Source of the DNA: Arcanobacterium phocae
GTDB taxonomy: Bacteria > Actinomycetota > Actinomycetes > Actinomycetales > Actinomycetaceae
Assembly: GCF_900105865.1 (NCBI RefSeq)
Contig: NZ_LT629804.1
Location: 1,116,001 to 1,180,000, forward strand
DNA length: 64,000 nucleotides
Direction of reading: 5' to 3'
Below, piece after piece: positions 44,738-56,506 of this stretch (within the stretch, counting starts at the first letter, position 1; the number at the start of each line of letters is the position of its first letter). The position numbers were made by a program, and so were the translations under genes. The notes under the pieces are model-generated. The model did not search any database, was not told the origin of the DNA, and saw only the letters and a program-made list of their open reading frames with translations.

Positions 44738-45943
44738 ATGTTGAAAAGTGAATTACGTATACTTCTATTTACCGTCTTATTGGCTTTCATGGGGCAAATG
44801 ATTCTTAACCCCATACTTGCTCCGTTAGCGCGAAAACTTGGATTAGCCGAATGGCATATCGGGGCAGCTATCTCTACAGCAGCAATCATGTTCGCGCTTT
44901 TTGCTGGAGTCTGGGGAAGGGCCTCACTGCGGTGGGGGACTCGCCGAGTACTACTTTTGTCGATGCTTCTTGGTTTTATAGCTCTAGCATTGTTTGCATA
45001 TGTATCTCATATTGGGCTCTCTGGTTACAGAACCACAGGTGTGCTGGTGATACTTATTTTACTTACCCGAGGTGTACTTTATGGTAGCGCAATAGCTGCT
45101 GTAGCTCCATCGTCACAAACATATATTGTCACGCATACGGTTACTGAATCTGAACGAATCAAAGGTGTTGGCGCGTTAGGTGCCTCGCAGGGGATCGCAT
45201 CGATTCTCGGAGCAATAATTGGCGGAGCTTTAGCTGCCTACGGCGGTATTATGCTGCCTTTAGTAGTTATGCCGGTGATGATGGTTGCAGGGATTTGTGT
45301 TTTATTGCTATTTTTTCATCCCTCTAGCGAATCTTATCGGGTGGATAAACCTGCAGCTGTCCATTACCGGGACCCGCGGGTTTTTCCGTTCCTTAGCGTT
45401 GGGCTGTTAAATTACATTTCGTTTGCTAGCGTGGGGACGATCTTCGGATTTCTCCTTCAAGATGGTCTCCAACTCCAGCCGAGTTATTCAGCTGGGCTGA
45501 TTGCGCTCTGCATGGCGGTGATGGGAGTCGCGATGATTCTCGGACAGGCCGTGGTAGCTCCGCTGTCTAAATGGAAGCCGGCAGTGTTGTTACGTCGCGG
45601 TACGCTGATGCTGTGTTTGGGTGTCGCATGTTTAATGCTCCCGGCACATTTAGGATCGTATTTGGTGGCGTGCACTGGTGTGGGAGTCGGAATGGGGCTG
45701 GCGTTGACTGGATATAATGCTGGTCCCACTGCGTTGGTGGAGCATCATGAGCAAGGTGGATTAGCAGGTATTCTTAATGCTAATGGGGGAATCGCTTATG
45801 CGGTGGCTCCGATTGGATCTACCGCCTTGTACAGTTGGAACCATACTAGTCCGCTTATTGTGTGTATCGGGATATGTGCTATCTCGACATTGTGGTGTTA
45901 TTTTCACCCGGCTTTACGACGGGCAGCTGTAGATTCAATCTGA
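44738..45943 (+). CDS. Major facilitator superfamily transporter
   Basis: This 401-residue protein has twelve predicted membrane helices. The loop 2-3 motif is RWGTRRVLLLSMLLGF, related to the MFS motif A, and TM5 carries GASQGIASILGAIIGGALAAYGG (motif C-like, typical of drug-proton antiporters). It is thus probably an exporter. In this operon it might secrete a siderophore or remove a metal-chelate by-product, but no biosynthesis genes are in the window. It ends the operon; 220 bp without a gene follow. Confidence 0.85.
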   Translation: MLKSELRILLFTVLLAFMGQMILNPILAPLARKLGLAEWHIGAAISTAAIMFALFAGVWGRASLRWGTRRVLLLSMLLGFIALALFAYVSHIGLSGYRTTGVLVILILLTRGVLYGSAIAAVAPSSQTYIVTHTVTESERIKGVGALGASQGIASILGAIIGGALAAYGGIMLPLVVMPVMMVAGICVLLLFFHPSSESYRVDKPAAVHYRDPRVFPFLSVGLLNYISFASVGTIFGFLLQDGLQLQPSYSAGLIALCMAVMGVAMILGQAVVAPLSKWKPAVLLRRGTLMLCLGVACLMLPAHLGSYLVACTGVGVGMGLALTGYNAGPTALVEHHEQGGLAGILNANGGIAYAVAPIGSTALYSWNHTSPLIVCIGICAISTLWCYFHPALRRAAVDSI

Positions 45944-46163
45944 AACCTGTAACGCACAGCCTTCGTTGCCTGTTGACTATCTATCGTTGTGCGTCGTCTA
46001 ATTCGGCTGGTGAACGATAGGAAGCAAGCCCATATCAATAGTAAAGTTAGCCGATGTTTAATCCGAGAAAAACGGCAAACTAGCATAACAGCTACATGGC
46101 GTCCCTTAACAAGATAGGATGCCAGTAATAGAAGATTTCTATGTGAGTATAAAGTGCAGTTGA

Positions 46164-48430
46164 GTGGTTGTGAATACATTTCAAAAGACAACTGGCCAAA
46201 TTGCGAAGAAAACTTGGGGAGTCTTCGTTGTGGCCGTCAGTATTATTTTCAGTCTCCTCATCTCGATTGTGGGGACAGCACAGGCCACTCAACGGCCCTT
46301 TCCACAATATGACCTATCTTTCGAATGGATCCATGGCAAGGCTGATCCGCAGTGGAAACCGGGTGATCCGGGGGATGGGTGTTTGCGTGAAGCTAATCCG
46401 CAAGTCACCCATATATCAACGTTTGGCTTCCGCACGGTTATTAATCCGTGCGATGGTGTGCGAACCACCATGCGCTGGTATTACACCGGGGATCAAACAG
46501 TTGGCGAAAATACCGCGCCTACTAAACAGTTTCGTCTTGGAGTGACTTGGCAGTATACGCGTCGCGACTCGAACGATCCATATTTTTGGAAGCCAGTGGA
46601 GAATATGTTGCTCGACGGCAAGCCAATCGATACCGCGCTTTATGATCCAGCTGATCAAGAATCCGTCGTCGTAAAGAAAGCTGACGGCACGTGGAGTCAT
46701 ATCCCGGATCGTCCAACCGGATTCTTCGAACCAAAGCACATTGTTTTTGACGATGTGTTTGAGTTCGACGAAGAACACACATTTGTGTGGGATGCCTACC
46801 TACCAGTTTTTGGTGACTATGGGGCATGACAATTGGGACCGGTTCAACCGGAGATACTGAGGGAGGCTCTATTGGTGCGAAAGCTAATGGTCTTCACGTG
46901 TCAATCCCTGCCTACGCTGATTTCCGATATGTTCTCGATTCTGAGTATCGCCAAGCATTAGGTATTACCGATACTGAATCAGATGGGCAACCGATTAAGC
47001 TGCCGCATCGCCCGTTAGCTAGTTGGTCTGGCGAATTAGCGGGGTCAACATACACAACAATTGCGTGTTTGGAAGATTCGTCCCAGTTCCTTTCGCCGGT
47101 GCTTGCTTCCTAGAAAACAGCCGAAATATATCCTGAACTGCCTAAGAAGTATCCAAATATTGCAGCAAGTACTGATGAAGTACAGGTAGCAGACGGCTCT
47201 GGTAGCTATGGGTTGGGTCGCTGGCCGTACGAATTTTCGTTACGCCAGCCAGGCACCTGGGCTTCGGCGTCGGGCCTGCGTCCGATGAATTACGATAGCG
47301 CTGCTGGACAGTTCCTGGATTATGGGGATAAGAATCTTCCATACAAGCCAACGTTTGAATCGGTGAAGAAGGAGATTCCGGGATACACTTACGTGGATAA
47401 CGATCTCCCAGTAGAAGAAAAAGGCGTTTTTGATTCCATGGGGTCTGGCGGTATTCCGCTCTTCAAGCCTGCGCCGAACATCAAATTGTCTTACCACAAG
47501 CAGGTTGGATATGAAACGCAACATCTTTATTTCACGTATAAAAAGAATCCCGGTACGTTCCGAGTTGAGAAGACTAATCCTGACGGTGTGCCGATTGCGG
47601 GCGCGAAATTCGCGTTATATAAGGTTGTCGATAATACGCCAAGTGCATGTGGGGTAGTAACTGAGGTCCCAACTGACGTCGAAGACATCAAAGTCTGTGA
47701 CGCAACTGATCCGCAAGCCTGTGCAGAACTCACAGCACAACAGGTAGTTTTGGACGATTTCGAGACTAGTGACGGGACGTTCGTGACTGGCGTTGACGGC
47801 ACGTACATGCCAGCTGGTGAGCCGTCATTGGAGCCAGGACGATACGTTGTTAAAGAACTCAGCATGCCCGAGCCCTACCTTATTTCGCGCCAATACACAG
47901 TATTCGAGATACCTATCCAAGCGGGAAAGAACGACGCCGGAGAACTTGTTTCGATGACTGTGCCTGGTGTAGCGAAGGCGGTCAACCATCCAGATTACGT
48001 TAATGTTCTCGTGACGAAAGTTTGGGATGACGGCGATGACGTAGACGGTTTACGTCCGTTGAAGATTAGTGTGGAATTGTTGGCTGATGGTATGCCGACT
48101 GGGAAGCATGTTGAGCTCAATGCGGACAATAACTGGTCTGCTCAATTTACGGATCTACCACGGACGAAAGATGGCCGGGCGATCGTTTACTCGGTTGCTG
48201 AGGAAGTAGTTGAAGGCTATCAGGTAACAGTTAGTGGCGATGCGCAGACTGGATTTGTGCTAACTAACAGCCATAAACCGGTTGTGCCTCCGACTCCGCC
48301 GGTTGTGCCTGGGCCCGGGGGCGATTTAGCAAGAACGGGTATTAGTCTTCCTGCTGGTATGGTCTTCATGGCATTGGCTAGTGGCGTAGTAGGAGCATTC
48401 CTCACGTACCGAAGAACGATCTCCAAATAG
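46164..48430 (+). pseudogene. Wall-anchored Cna-B/SpaA-like surface protein, frameshifted and with a stop codon
   Basis: Three consecutive frames form one gene. The first (46164-46829) has a signal peptide ending near TAQATQ and an adhesin-like domain. A frameshift occurs at GGGG (46821-46824): a fifth G would join DYG to GMTIGTG in the second frame. The second frame (to 47113) stops at TAG 47111-47113 and continues in the same frame to 48430. The last part has a SpaA-like domain (FRVEKTNPDGVPIAGAKFALY), a Cna-B domain (VLVTKVWDDGDDVDGLRPL), a Pro-rich stalk and the sorting signal LARTG, membrane helix and RRTISK tail. Host adhesion or pilus-subunit function is likely for the ancestor. Two independent lesions make it a pseudogene unless they are sequence errors. 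Confidence 0.85.
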
Positions 48431-48433
48431 AAA

Positions 48434-48477
48434 CAGTGGGGAGTACATCATGGTAATGTACTCCCCACTGCTATTTC
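48434..48477. terminator. Bidirectional rho-independent terminator
   Basis: A perfect 15-bp stem (48434-48448 with 48456-48470, CAGTGGGGAGTACAT) with a 7-nt loop sits between the 3' ends of the two convergent surface-protein genes. CTATTTCT follows on the plus strand and TTTCTATTT on the minus strand. Confidence 0.85.
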
Positions 48478-48486
48478 TAATGAGGA

Positions 48487-51083
48487 TTATGAGTGCTGCT
48501 TATACCTGAATAAGCCTCCCACTGTAATGAACAATAAGGCGAAACCTACAAGAATCAATCCAGTAAAACCTGTTTTTGCCAAGCTTGCTGATTGAGCAGG
48601 AAGTGCAATCGGTGCGTGTGGCTTCTCTTTCTGATCGTGATGGGTCTGATCTTGATGCTGCTGTTGTCCTTGTTGGTCCTGCTCTTGAGGCTTCTGCTCC
48701 GGTGTGTGATCTGTTTGCGGTAAGGCAGGAGTAAGCTTTAGAGCTGGAGTAACCTTTTTAGCTGGTTTGAGTGGGAATAGTGGGAAGGTGGTTTGGGGAT
48801 CAGCTTCGATTACTGTGATCCTAACCGGGATATTTTTGTGTGTACCATCTGTGTACACAGCAGTCACAGTAAAGCTATAGTCACGTAACTCGACATACTC
48901 ATCCGGATGGACGGTAATTGTTCCAGATCGTGGATCGACGTCAAGCCAACTCGGCATCTGTGCTCCAGCGTTGAATATAATATCCTTTGGCATACCGCGG
49001 TTCTTGCCAAATAATGTTGCAATAACATCGAGTTTTTGAGTTTCTCGCTGTTTGAGTGTTAAGTCTGGATAAGATAGCGTCCAAGCAGAAGAATCAGGCT
49101 GGGAGCTATTTGTTGGAAGAACAGTAATATGCACTGGCAATTTAGTTGCTATACGCATCCGGATGCGTCGCGATCACCGTGAAAGTGTATTTTTGTACAG
49201 CGGTGTATTCGTTGGGGGCAGCCGTGATCGTTCCAGTTGTCGGATCGATTTGTACCCAATCTGGTGTGCTGGGATCAGTAGCATACGTGATGCCGCGGGG
49301 CACTCCACGATCTTTGCCGAATAAAGTTGCCGTCAATGTACCCTTGAAAGTTTCTCGCTGTTTGACTTCCATGTCTGGATACAATAACTCCCAGGCATGT
49401 GTCTCAGTCTGTGCTGTAGGTGGTATCCCATTGTGCCCATGCCTCATTATCTTTGAGATAGAAGTAGGCAGAATAGTTGCCGCGTAATGCTAAAGGAGTG
49501 GCCGCTATTACGGTATAGCGTCCATCGCTTAGCCCACTGGGCAGCGAGATGACGGTATCTAGGGAACCATCGTTAGTGGTTGTTGCAGGGGTGCTCATGA
49601 CTACTGATCCTGACGGATCGAGAACTTTTATCGTGATGGTACTGTTCTTAGTAAAAGCATTGTCACTGGATAGTTCATCGTTGCGATATGAAGAGACGCG
49701 AATGTTTCGAACTGTTGCGTCGGCTTTAGATACTTTAATGCCGTATGCTGGCTTTGATGTGAGAAGCGAACGGTAGTCAAGTTGGTATTTATTCGTTGTT
49801 CCGACTGCAAAAATAGTAAAACTCGTGGCTTTTTCGTTGAGCGGGATCCAGATAGTGGTATCTACGTGACCGCTGTTGTTAGCTGTGATATGTCCAATGC
49901 TGGTTCTTTCTGAAGAATCATCGAAGGTAACAAAAAGTTCGACGTCTTCACCTGGAGCAAAAGGTTCAGCTTTGGTGCCGTCGGTGAGAAGCAACTGCTG
50001 ATGCGATGGATATGATGAGATACGCACACGATCGCCAGGCCGTGGAATGAGGTAGTTTAATGGCTCCCCTGCAAAAGTGACGGGCAAGTTGGCACGGGTC
50101 AAGGTGATATCGCGTGATTGCGTGCTGTAGACCTTGTGGCCGTCAAGTGATCGGCACTGCGCTTCGATTGTGTAGACGCCAGTTGGCCACTGGGAAGCAT
50201 TCACACTTTCAGTGCGTGAAGAACGTCGAAGTTGCGCCTTATTGCCATTGAATAGTATGGAAACATTGACTGTTTTGCGGTTCGTTACAGAGCAACCAGA
50301 AACGTTCCAAGATAAGGTGCGTCCAGTTAGCGACTCAGTGAACTCAGCTACGTCGATTGCCATTTCATTATCTGGTGTAGATTCTGGTTCTGGTGTTGGC
50401 TGATCTGGTTGCGAAGCTGATACGACGATAGATTTAGTAAGAGTAGTTGGCACAAGCCATTCAGGGGAACATGTAGCGCGTATTGTGTATGTTCCAGCTG
50501 GCTGATCTTTAAGAGTTAACTCGCTGAGGCTATCTATATTTATTGGAGTATTATCACGCGTGAGCGTGAGCGTCGCTGGAGAAGGAGCGCGGCATCCTGT
50601 TGTGTGCCATGCTAGTTTTGCATCAACGCCCTCGCCAACTTTATCGAAATAAAGTGTGAACGGTTCATCGTCTTGTGGTTTATTTTCCGGGGGTTTGGGG
50701 CTTTGCGGTAGTGGGCTGACCTTCAGCTCCATAGATTTTTTAACCGGTGCCAACCACTGGCTGTAGTTGCATACCGCGTCAAGGTGGTAAGTACCGGCAT
50801 CGTTAGTCTCTAATTGCAATCGAGTTTGACCATTGAGGGGAATGTTAGCGCCATCTTTAGTCATTGTGTATGTGACGGTTGCAGTTTCACCGGTAACTGG
50901 GATGCAGTTGGTGTGCGACCATTGTAGATGGCGTTGCGAGCCGTCTGTGATTTCTTCAAAAGAAATATTGAATCCTTCTTGCTGACCGGCTGCTGATGAG
51001 GGGATTGCAGTTGCTGGAATGATAAGTGCGCTCAGGCAAAGACTGCCTATTGCTAGCGCGGTAACGAGTTTAAAAAGTTTCAT
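48487..51083 (-). pseudogene. Wall-anchored surface protein with Cys-paired and Rib-like repeats, two frameshifts
   Basis: The first frame (51083 to 49404) has a signal peptide and three tandem ~100-residue domains, each with a paired Cys and a shared core (HLQWSHTNC, KLAWHTTGC, TLSWNVSGC), then a linker. A frameshift near 49404-49447 leads into a Rib/alpha-like repeat (WELLYPDMEVKQRETF with DRGVPRGITY). A second frameshift near 49142-49158 leads into a second Rib-like repeat (WTLSYPDLTLKQRETQ with NRGMPKDIIF). A Gln/His/Lys-rich stalk and the sorting signal LAKTG, membrane helix and YKQHS tail follow. The two Rib-like repeats are close copies. An intact ancestor would be about 860 residues, an anchored adhesin. 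Now it is broken. Confidence 0.82.
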
Positions 51084-51119
51084 AAACGTCCTATCGAACT
51101 AATAAAAGTATCGCGTAAT

Positions 51120-51133
51120 TTAGGGTACCCTAA
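51120..51133. promoter_or_regulatory. 14-bp perfect palindrome in a divergent promoter region
   Basis: TTAGGGTACCCTAA (51120-51133) is a perfect palindrome in the 192-bp gap between the start of the broken surface-protein gene and guaB1. It could be the operator of either. It resembles a DtxR half-site pair (TTAGG...CCTAA) but is 5 bp shorter than an iron box. A TATATATGCAT follows at 51177. Confidence 0.4.
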
Positions 51134-51266
51134 TAATTTTTCTGTTGCGCTAGCTCAAAGTCCTAAGAGGGGAGGGTATATATGCATCTCGCGTTGTGGG
51201 ACGGGTCTATTTCACGATATGAGAACTTGTGTTGAATTCTGGATTTTTGGTTCGCAACATCGATAG

Positions 51267-52721
<1,455 letters not shown>

Positions 52722-52750
52722 CAATCTGTGGTCTGAGAGAAAGAATTATT

Positions 52751-54046
52751 ATGTTCAAGAAAGAAAATTCTGGTTCGTGTGCGGCTATCGTCGGAGCTAA
52801 CTGGGGAGACGAAGGCAAAGGCCGAATGGTTGACCTGTTGGCTGCCGATTACGACGTCGTTGTGCGTTACCAAGGTGGCGGAAACGCTGGACACACCGTC
52901 GTCAACGATTACGGAACGTTCGCATTGCACCTGTTGCCGTCAGGTATCTTTAACGACGGCGTGCTCAACATCCTCGGTAACGGAGTGGCTCTGAACGCAG
53001 AACAGCTGTTTACCGAAATCGATACGATTGCCCAGCAAGGTGTATCGGTGAGCCCAGAAAACTTGGTGGTTTCGGAACGCGCATCGCTACTTTTACCGTG
53101 GCATTGGGAACTAGACACGCTAGAGGAAATGCGACTAGCTGATAAGCAGTACGGTTCTACTCGCCAAGGCATTGCACCATTCTACTCCGATAAATTCCAA
53201 AAGAAGACGATTCTAGCCGGTGAATTGCGTGATCCAGAACGGCTCCGCCAACATGTCGCGGACCTTCTTGAATGGAAGAACCTCACGCTTACCAAGGTTT
53301 ACGGGGCGCCAGAGGCGAAACTGGACGACGTCATGGAATGGATCGACACCTGGGCGATGCGTCTCGTGCCATACTTGGCCGACACCGCTGACGTGCTATC
53401 GCAGGCAAAGAAGGACGGCAAGCGTATCTTGTTCGAAGCTCAGCTTGGCGCCTTACGCGATATCGATTTTGGTATTCACCCATTTACGACGTCGTCAAAC
53501 ACCATTGCGGCATACGCTCCAGTTGGTGCCGGACTGCCGAGTTTGCAACTCGATCGAGTGACGGCTGTGGTCAAGGCGTATTCCACGTGTGTTGGAGCCG
53601 GTCCATTCACGTGTGAATGGTTCGGTGAAAAGGCTGATAAATTGCGGGATGCTGGTGGTGAGTATGGCGCCACCACCGGACGGCCGCGCCGGGTTGGTCC
53701 ACTCGATCTGGTTGCCACCCGCTACGGAATCCAGATGCAAGGAGCCACTGAGATCGCGCTGACGAAAATGGATGTTCTCTCTGACATGGATGAAATTCCA
53801 GTTTGTATCGCATACGACACTCCAAGCGGAAAGACTGAAAGCTTCCCGTTCCCAGCCGAGCTCGACGCTGCTAAGCCAGTGGAAATCAAGCTACCAGGTT
53901 GGAAGAGCGACATCAGTGGCTGCCGCACGTGGGATGAGCTTCCAGAACAGGCACGTGCCTACGTGGAGTTCATTGAAGAGAGTATTGGATGCCATATTCG
54001 GTATGTGAGTGTGGGCGCGCAGCGCGAAGCCTATATTGTTCGATAG
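52751..54046 (+). CDS. purA: Adenylosuccinate synthetase
   Basis: This 431-residue enzyme joins IMP and aspartate with GTP to give adenylosuccinate. The P-loop GANWGDEGKGR and the switch GNAGHT, the IMP site GSTRQGIAP and the catalytic TTGRPRR are visible. I use the ATG at 52751 rather than 52715; GAGAGAAAG lies about 7 nt upstream. GANWGDEGKG (rather than the GAQWGDEGKG usual in actinobacteria) and the compact N-terminus suggest a divergent subtype, possibly acquired. It is 30 bp after guaB1. Confidence 0.94.
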   Translation: MFKKENSGSCAAIVGANWGDEGKGRMVDLLAADYDVVVRYQGGGNAGHTVVNDYGTFALHLLPSGIFNDGVLNILGNGVALNAEQLFTEIDTIAQQGVSVSPENLVVSERASLLLPWHWELDTLEEMRLADKQYGSTRQGIAPFYSDKFQKKTILAGELRDPERLRQHVADLLEWKNLTLTKVYGAPEAKLDDVMEWIDTWAMRLVPYLADTADVLSQAKKDGKRILFEAQLGALRDIDFGIHPFTTSSNTIAAYAPVGAGLPSLQLDRVTAVVKAYSTCVGAGPFTCEWFGEKADKLRDAGGEYGATTGRPRRVGPLDLVATRYGIQMQGATEIALTKMDVLSDMDEIPVCIAYDTPSGKTESFPFPAELDAAKPVEIKLPGWKSDISGCRTWDELPEQARAYVEFIEESIGCHIRYVSVGAQREAYIVR

Positions 54047-54069
54047 ATAACCTTCGGCTGGCTGTGGCA

Positions 54070-54088
54070 GCCGTGGAGCTTCCACGGC
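54070..54088 (+). other. Small hairpin between purA and purB
   Basis: GCCGTGGA (54070-54077) and TCCACGGC (54081-54088) pair over 8 bp with a 3-nt loop. No T-run follows, so it is not a strong terminator; it might slow or stabilise the transcript. A perfect TATAAT at 54095-54100 could serve as a separate -10 element for purB. Confidence 0.45.
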
Positions 54089-54142
54089 CAGATCTATAAT
54101 TATTTCTAGTTGCACTACTTATCCCAGAAAAGAGCAGTCCTC

Positions 54143-55570
54143 GTGGATCATTCAGCCAAGAATCGCTATGTCAATCCGCTAACGACCCGCTACGCGTCAG
54201 ATTTCATGGTCGAGCAGTTCTCTCAACGAACTCGTATCGAAACCTGGCGAAAGCTGTGGGTGTCGTTAGCTCGTGCACAGCACGAACTGGGGTTGCCGAT
54301 TTCGAGCGAACAGGTTGCTCAACTCCGCGATCACGTTGCGGATATCGATTGGGATGTGGTGGCCGCTCGCGAAGCACAGGTCCGCCACGACGTGATGGCG
54401 CACGTCTTCGCTTTTGGCCAGGTTGCACCAGATGCCGCCGGTATTATCCATCTGGGGGCTACCAGCTGCTACGTGACTGATAACGGGGATCTAGTCATAT
54501 ATCGTGATGCATTGTTACATGTGCGACGTTCTTTGTGTACTGTCATTGCTAATTTGGCGCAGTTTGCCCAACAGTATCGAGCTATGCCAACGCTGGGATA
54601 CACGCATTATCAGCCTGCCCAGCTGGTGACGGTTGGCAAACGCGCTACCTTGTGGATGCAGGATTTCATGGCAGATCTTGAAGAGCTCGACTTCGTGATT
54701 TCGTCTGTTCGTTTCCTTGGTTGTCGGGGAACCACCGGAACGGAAGCAAGCTTCATGGAGCTGTTCGACGGCGATGAGGAACGTATCGATCAGATGAACT
54801 CGCGGATTGCGAAAGATTTCGGATTCGATCGACTTTTCGATGTTGCTGGACAAACCTATCCGCGTAAATTCGATTCGCGGATCATGAATTGCTTGTCGTC
54901 GATCGCGCAAAGCGCATACCGTATGGCGCAAGATATTCGCTTGCTACAACACGATCGCCAAGTTGAAGAACCGTTCGAGGCTCAGCAAATCGGTTCGAGT
55001 GCGATGCCGTACAAGCGCAATCCGATGCGTACCGAGCGCATTTGTTCCTTGGCACGTTACGTGATGTCTGACGTTGCCAACCCCACGATGACGGCGGCCA
55101 CTCAGTGGTTTGAACGAACCCTTGATGATTCAGCAAACCGTCGCATCTCGATGCCGGAAGGCTTCTTGGCGACCGACGCAATTTTGCGCCTGTGTATGAA
55201 TGTGACGTTTAATCTGCATGTGAACGACCAGATCATTGCAAAGTCGGTGCGTGACTATTTGCCATTTATTGCTACCGAAAATATTTTGATGGAAGCAGTT
55301 AAGCGTGGCGGTGATCGGCAAGAATTACACGAATTGATTCGCGAAGAATCCCATCGCGCGACCGCCTTGATGAAGGCTGGCGAACCGTTTGATCTTCTGG
55401 GTGCGCTTGCCACGCATGCCGAGTTCAATATGACCGAAGAGGAACTGAACGCAGTGCTCGATCCGGCTGCGTTTATTGGACGCTGTCCACAGCAGGTTGA
55501 TAACTATTTGGTTAGTGTGCGTCAAGCGATTGGGGAGTGCCAGCCAAGCGATCAGCTGCTAGCGGTTTAG
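54143..55570 (+). CDS. purB: Adenylosuccinate lyase
   Basis: From GTG 54143 the product has 475 residues; in-frame starts at 54110 lie further upstream. The fumarase/ASL superfamily signature SSAMPYKRNPMRTER is complete, and conserved region 1 appears as YTHYQPAQLVT and region 2 near GATSCYVTDNGDL. It splits adenylosuccinate to AMP and fumarate, and SAICAR in de novo synthesis. It resembles the type found with the purA variant here. It completes the IMP-to-AMP branch beside guaB1. Confidence 0.94.
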   Translation: MDHSAKNRYVNPLTTRYASDFMVEQFSQRTRIETWRKLWVSLARAQHELGLPISSEQVAQLRDHVADIDWDVVAAREAQVRHDVMAHVFAFGQVAPDAAGIIHLGATSCYVTDNGDLVIYRDALLHVRRSLCTVIANLAQFAQQYRAMPTLGYTHYQPAQLVTVGKRATLWMQDFMADLEELDFVISSVRFLGCRGTTGTEASFMELFDGDEERIDQMNSRIAKDFGFDRLFDVAGQTYPRKFDSRIMNCLSSIAQSAYRMAQDIRLLQHDRQVEEPFEAQQIGSSAMPYKRNPMRTERICSLARYVMSDVANPTMTAATQWFERTLDDSANRRISMPEGFLATDAILRLCMNVTFNLHVNDQIIAKSVRDYLPFIATENILMEAVKRGGDRQELHELIREESHRATALMKAGEPFDLLGALATHAEFNMTEEELNAVLDPAAFIGRCPQQVDNYLVSVRQAIGECQPSDQLLAV

Positions 55571-55650
55571 TCTGATGGTAGAGGTAGCTCTACTAAAAAA
55601 GTAGAAGCCGGGCTATTTCAACTCGAGTGTGAATGCATCATAATCGAGTT

Positions 55651-56496
55651 ATGAATAAAAAGTCGAGGATACAACAATGGCTAAGGATTCCTGCATTACT
55701 GTTAGCTACAGTGTTGTTATGTTCAGGATGCTCAACGTTTGAGGCGCTCACTCGCTACTATGCACGGGACAAAATCCACTGTCAGCTGACATATCCCGAT
55801 ATTCAGCATTTTTCGTGTGGTGATATAACCTATGCCATCACCGCCCAGCGAGCAGAAGACGAGCAAGTCGGGGACTGGATCGGATATATCCGTCAACTCG
55901 TTGTTGTCGATAAAACTGGCAAGGTAGTGGCCTACCAAGATGCAACCACCATGTACGACTCAGATCTTGCGGTAGATGGCGAGCAAAAGCAGCCAGGTAA
56001 CCATACAGTACAATTTTTCAACGTCTACCGGGACCACGGCGAATCCACGGCACTACTCGTCGATATTGGAAATCAACGTTACCGCGCAGTTGACGAACGT
56101 CAGCTTGATCCAGGGAGTGAACTCTATACTCCGCAACCTCTTGCGCAAGATGCGTCCAGTGATAGCCACGAGGCATCCCTCCGCCTCGATCCGGAAAATG
56201 CTTACGTATTCTATGCTTACGGGCAACGTTATGCGGTCACGAATGAAAAACTCGGCGACCGCCAACTGGGAGAACTGATCGGTGGAATAGACGATATCGT
56301 TGTGTTCGACGTCGAGACTGCCCGTCCACTATCTAAAAAGCAGCTTGCTGAAATTGACTGGCTGGGAGCACAATCGGACAAAGAGCGTGATGTGTGGAAT
56401 TACGGAGAAGTGTCTCGCATACAGGGCAGCGATCCAGATCAAGAGTTAGCGGTTGAAATCAACGGTAGTTACCGACTAGCACGGCGCATAGAATGA
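55651..56496 (+). CDS. NisI/SpaI-like lipoprotein, possible bacteriocin-immunity protein
   Basis: The start at 55651 (281 residues) is followed by a lipoprotein signal with acceptor C27 (VLLCSGC). The mature part has two similar domains: YAITAQRAEDEQVGDWIGYIRQLVVVD and YAVTNEKLGDRQLGELIGGIDDIVVFD share spacing and pattern. This duplicated beta-rich build is that of the NisI/SpaI lantibiotic-immunity lipoproteins, which bind the peptide outside the membrane. No lantibiotic genes are adjacent, so the role is uncertain: it may be an orphan immunity gene or an unrelated lipoprotein. It ends 10 bp from the convergent TetR gene. Confidence 0.5.
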   Translation: MNKKSRIQQWLRIPALLLATVLLCSGCSTFEALTRYYARDKIHCQLTYPDIQHFSCGDITYAITAQRAEDEQVGDWIGYIRQLVVVDKTGKVVAYQDATTMYDSDLAVDGEQKQPGNHTVQFFNVYRDHGESTALLVDIGNQRYRAVDERQLDPGSELYTPQPLAQDASSDSHEASLRLDPENAYVFYAYGQRYAVTNEKLGDRQLGELIGGIDDIVVFDVETARPLSKKQLAEIDWLGAQSDKERDVWNYGEVSRIQGSDPDQELAVEINGSYRLARRIE

Positions 56497-56506
56497 GACA
56501 TCGTTT

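Noticed and set aside
46164..46829. Complete 221-residue secreted protein
   Set aside because: The next frames continue the same adhesin with a stalk and a sorting signal; it is the 5' part of a broken gene.
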